Below, one piece after another: positions 63,354-64,000 of a stretch of DNA of 64,000 nucleotides (position 1 is the stretch's first letter; each line of letters starts with the position of its first letter). The translations under genes and the position numbers were made by a program. Origin of the DNA: a bacterium (GTDB lineage Bacteria > Oederibacteriota > CAKKQC01); the NCBI GenBank assembly GCA_919901855.1, contig CAKKQC010000022.1, positions 94,251 through 158,250 of the forward strand, given 5' to 3'. A model generated the notes under the pieces. It saw only the letters and a program-made list of their open reading frames with translations. It made no database searches and was not told the origin of the DNA.

Positions 63354-64000
63354 ATGAACACCGCATTCCTCCAGCGGGGGATCAACCACGACCACGCGTT
63401 CCTGCCGTATCGCCGGTCGCACGAACCCCTCAGCGCCGCCGAATGGACGGGCATCGAATCCGCCCTCAGGGCGGAGGAGTACGCCGCCGCCGCGAAGTGC
63501 GGATTTACCCATGTCCGGCTCTGCCTGGGCCGCGACTTCCTACAGAGCCGGCAGGCGCCGTACGCGTTCCACGACCGGGGCTTCGATCTCATGTTCCGCG
63601 CCGTCGACCTCGCGCGGGGGGCGGGCCTGGCCGCCATCCTCGACCTGCACGAGCTGACGGCGCCCGAGTTCAAGAAGGAACCAGGGCTCCGCGCGCCGTT
63701 CGTGGCGTTCTGGCGCGAGATGGGAAAGCGTTGCCGCCACCTTCCCGCGAATGTCGTGTACGGTCTGCTGAACGAACCCGTGACGGCGGACGGCGCCTTC
63801 TGGAACGCCCTCGCGAAGGAGGCGATCGGGGCGCTCAGGGAGAACGACGGCTCGCGGCCCGTGATCGTCGCTGGAGACGGCTGGGGTGGCCTCGACAGCC
63901 TGGTCGCCATGGGCGATCTCGGGCTGCCGAACATCGTCTACGATTTCCATAAGCCGTACCAGGGAACCCCGGGCTTCAGCCCGGGGCGGAATGGTACCCC
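63354..64000 (+). CDS. GH5-family glycoside hydrolase, 5' part (runs off the window)
   Basis: 215 codons visible, open to the edge. RAEEYAAAAKCGFTHVRLCL, AILDLHEL and YGLLNEPVT with Glu141 as acid/base are the cellulase-type GH5 core; VIVAGDGWGG and VYDFHKPYQ come next. No signal peptide is seen, so it may be cytoplasmic or the start may lie differently. Just after FHKPYQ the reading passes through a perfect 20-base palindrome (63967-63986), which may interrupt the gene. Confidence 0.75.
   Translation, partial: MNTAFLQRGINHDHAFLPYRRSHEPLSAAEWTGIESALRAEEYAAAAKCGFTHVRLCLGRDFLQSRQAPYAFHDRGFDLMFRAVDLARGAGLAAILDLHELTAPEFKKEPGLRAPFVAFWREMGKRCRHLPANVVYGLLNEPVTADGAFWNALAKEAIGALRENDGSRPVIVAGDGWGGLDSLVAMGDLGLPNIVYDFHKPYQGTPGFSPGRNGT
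63967..63986. repeat. Perfect 20-base CTTCAG-centred palindrome
   Basis: CCCCGGGCT, TC, AGCCCGGGG: a 9-bp stem around two bases, close to the window end and inside the GH5 frame. It resembles dispersed GGGCTGAAGCCC palindromes of other GC-rich genomes and shares its centre with 49336-49349. Confidence 0.6.

Overview
The window is a gene-dense, GC-rich chromosomal segment (one hand-counted 60-base line inside the transketolase gene is 44/60 G+C). Genes are packed head to tail with ATGA, GTGA and TGATG stop/start overlaps. No rRNA, tRNA, CRISPR array, transposase or phage structural gene was seen. Gene content suggests an uncultured Gram-negative, PVC/FCB-type bacterium. The indicators are a free-standing ThiD2 domain next to ThiE, a gap-pgk-tpiA-secG cluster, DUF2723 and DUF3108 proteins, many lipoproteins and a septal RlpA. 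Planctomycetota is my best guess, but the sequence alone does not prove the phylum.

Layout: 1-1240, end of a biotin carboxylase gene, then thiD2-thiE. 1262-5930, a partial Tad/Flp pilus set (pilin, prepilin peptidase, TadE, TadG-like) followed by a DUF2723 membrane protein. 6006-9752, lower glycolysis plus secG and an FmdB zinc ribbon. 9749-13948, an M24-fold protein that has lost metal ligands and two beta-propeller lipoproteins. 14014-16816, a lower-GC patch of truncated or chimeric secreted proteins. 16817-22428, transketolase, GH31 glycosidase and a membrane protein. 22425-26183 (minus strand), a 1252-residue secreted DUF11-type protein.

26291-37240 is a complete UMP biosynthesis operon, pyrR-B-C-carA-carB-K-D-rlpA-F-E. 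It is preceded by a strong promoter, a 23-codon leader ORF and an intrinsic terminator lying inside that ORF, so it looks attenuated. 37241-48781 is a surface-sugar cluster: oxidoreductase, acyltransferase, aminotransferase, five glycosyltransferases or membrane transferases, a DUF3108 protein, a deoxyhypusine-synthase-like enzyme and a B12-radical SAM enzyme.

48786-51404 is a lower-GC accessory island: a three-helix membrane protein and, on the opposite strand, an ATPase plus PIN-like nuclease pair. This is the best candidate here for an uncharacterised conflict or defence system. 51550-57122 holds a secreted TIM-barrel-like protein, duplicated fragments of an Asl1-like glycosidase flanking one toxin-antitoxin module, an M23 peptidase, a second toxin-antitoxin module and an amidohydrolase/ferritin-like pair. 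57355-64000 has a sialidase-like secreted protein with a diguanylate cyclase, a Gfo/Idh oxidoreductase, a beta-propeller protein, DoxX and the start of a GH5 enzyme.

A recurring regulatory feature is a -10 box placed 6-7 bases before the start codon, usually as an extended -10 (TGn), with no Shine-Dalgarno sequence. This implies leaderless mRNAs for several transcription units.
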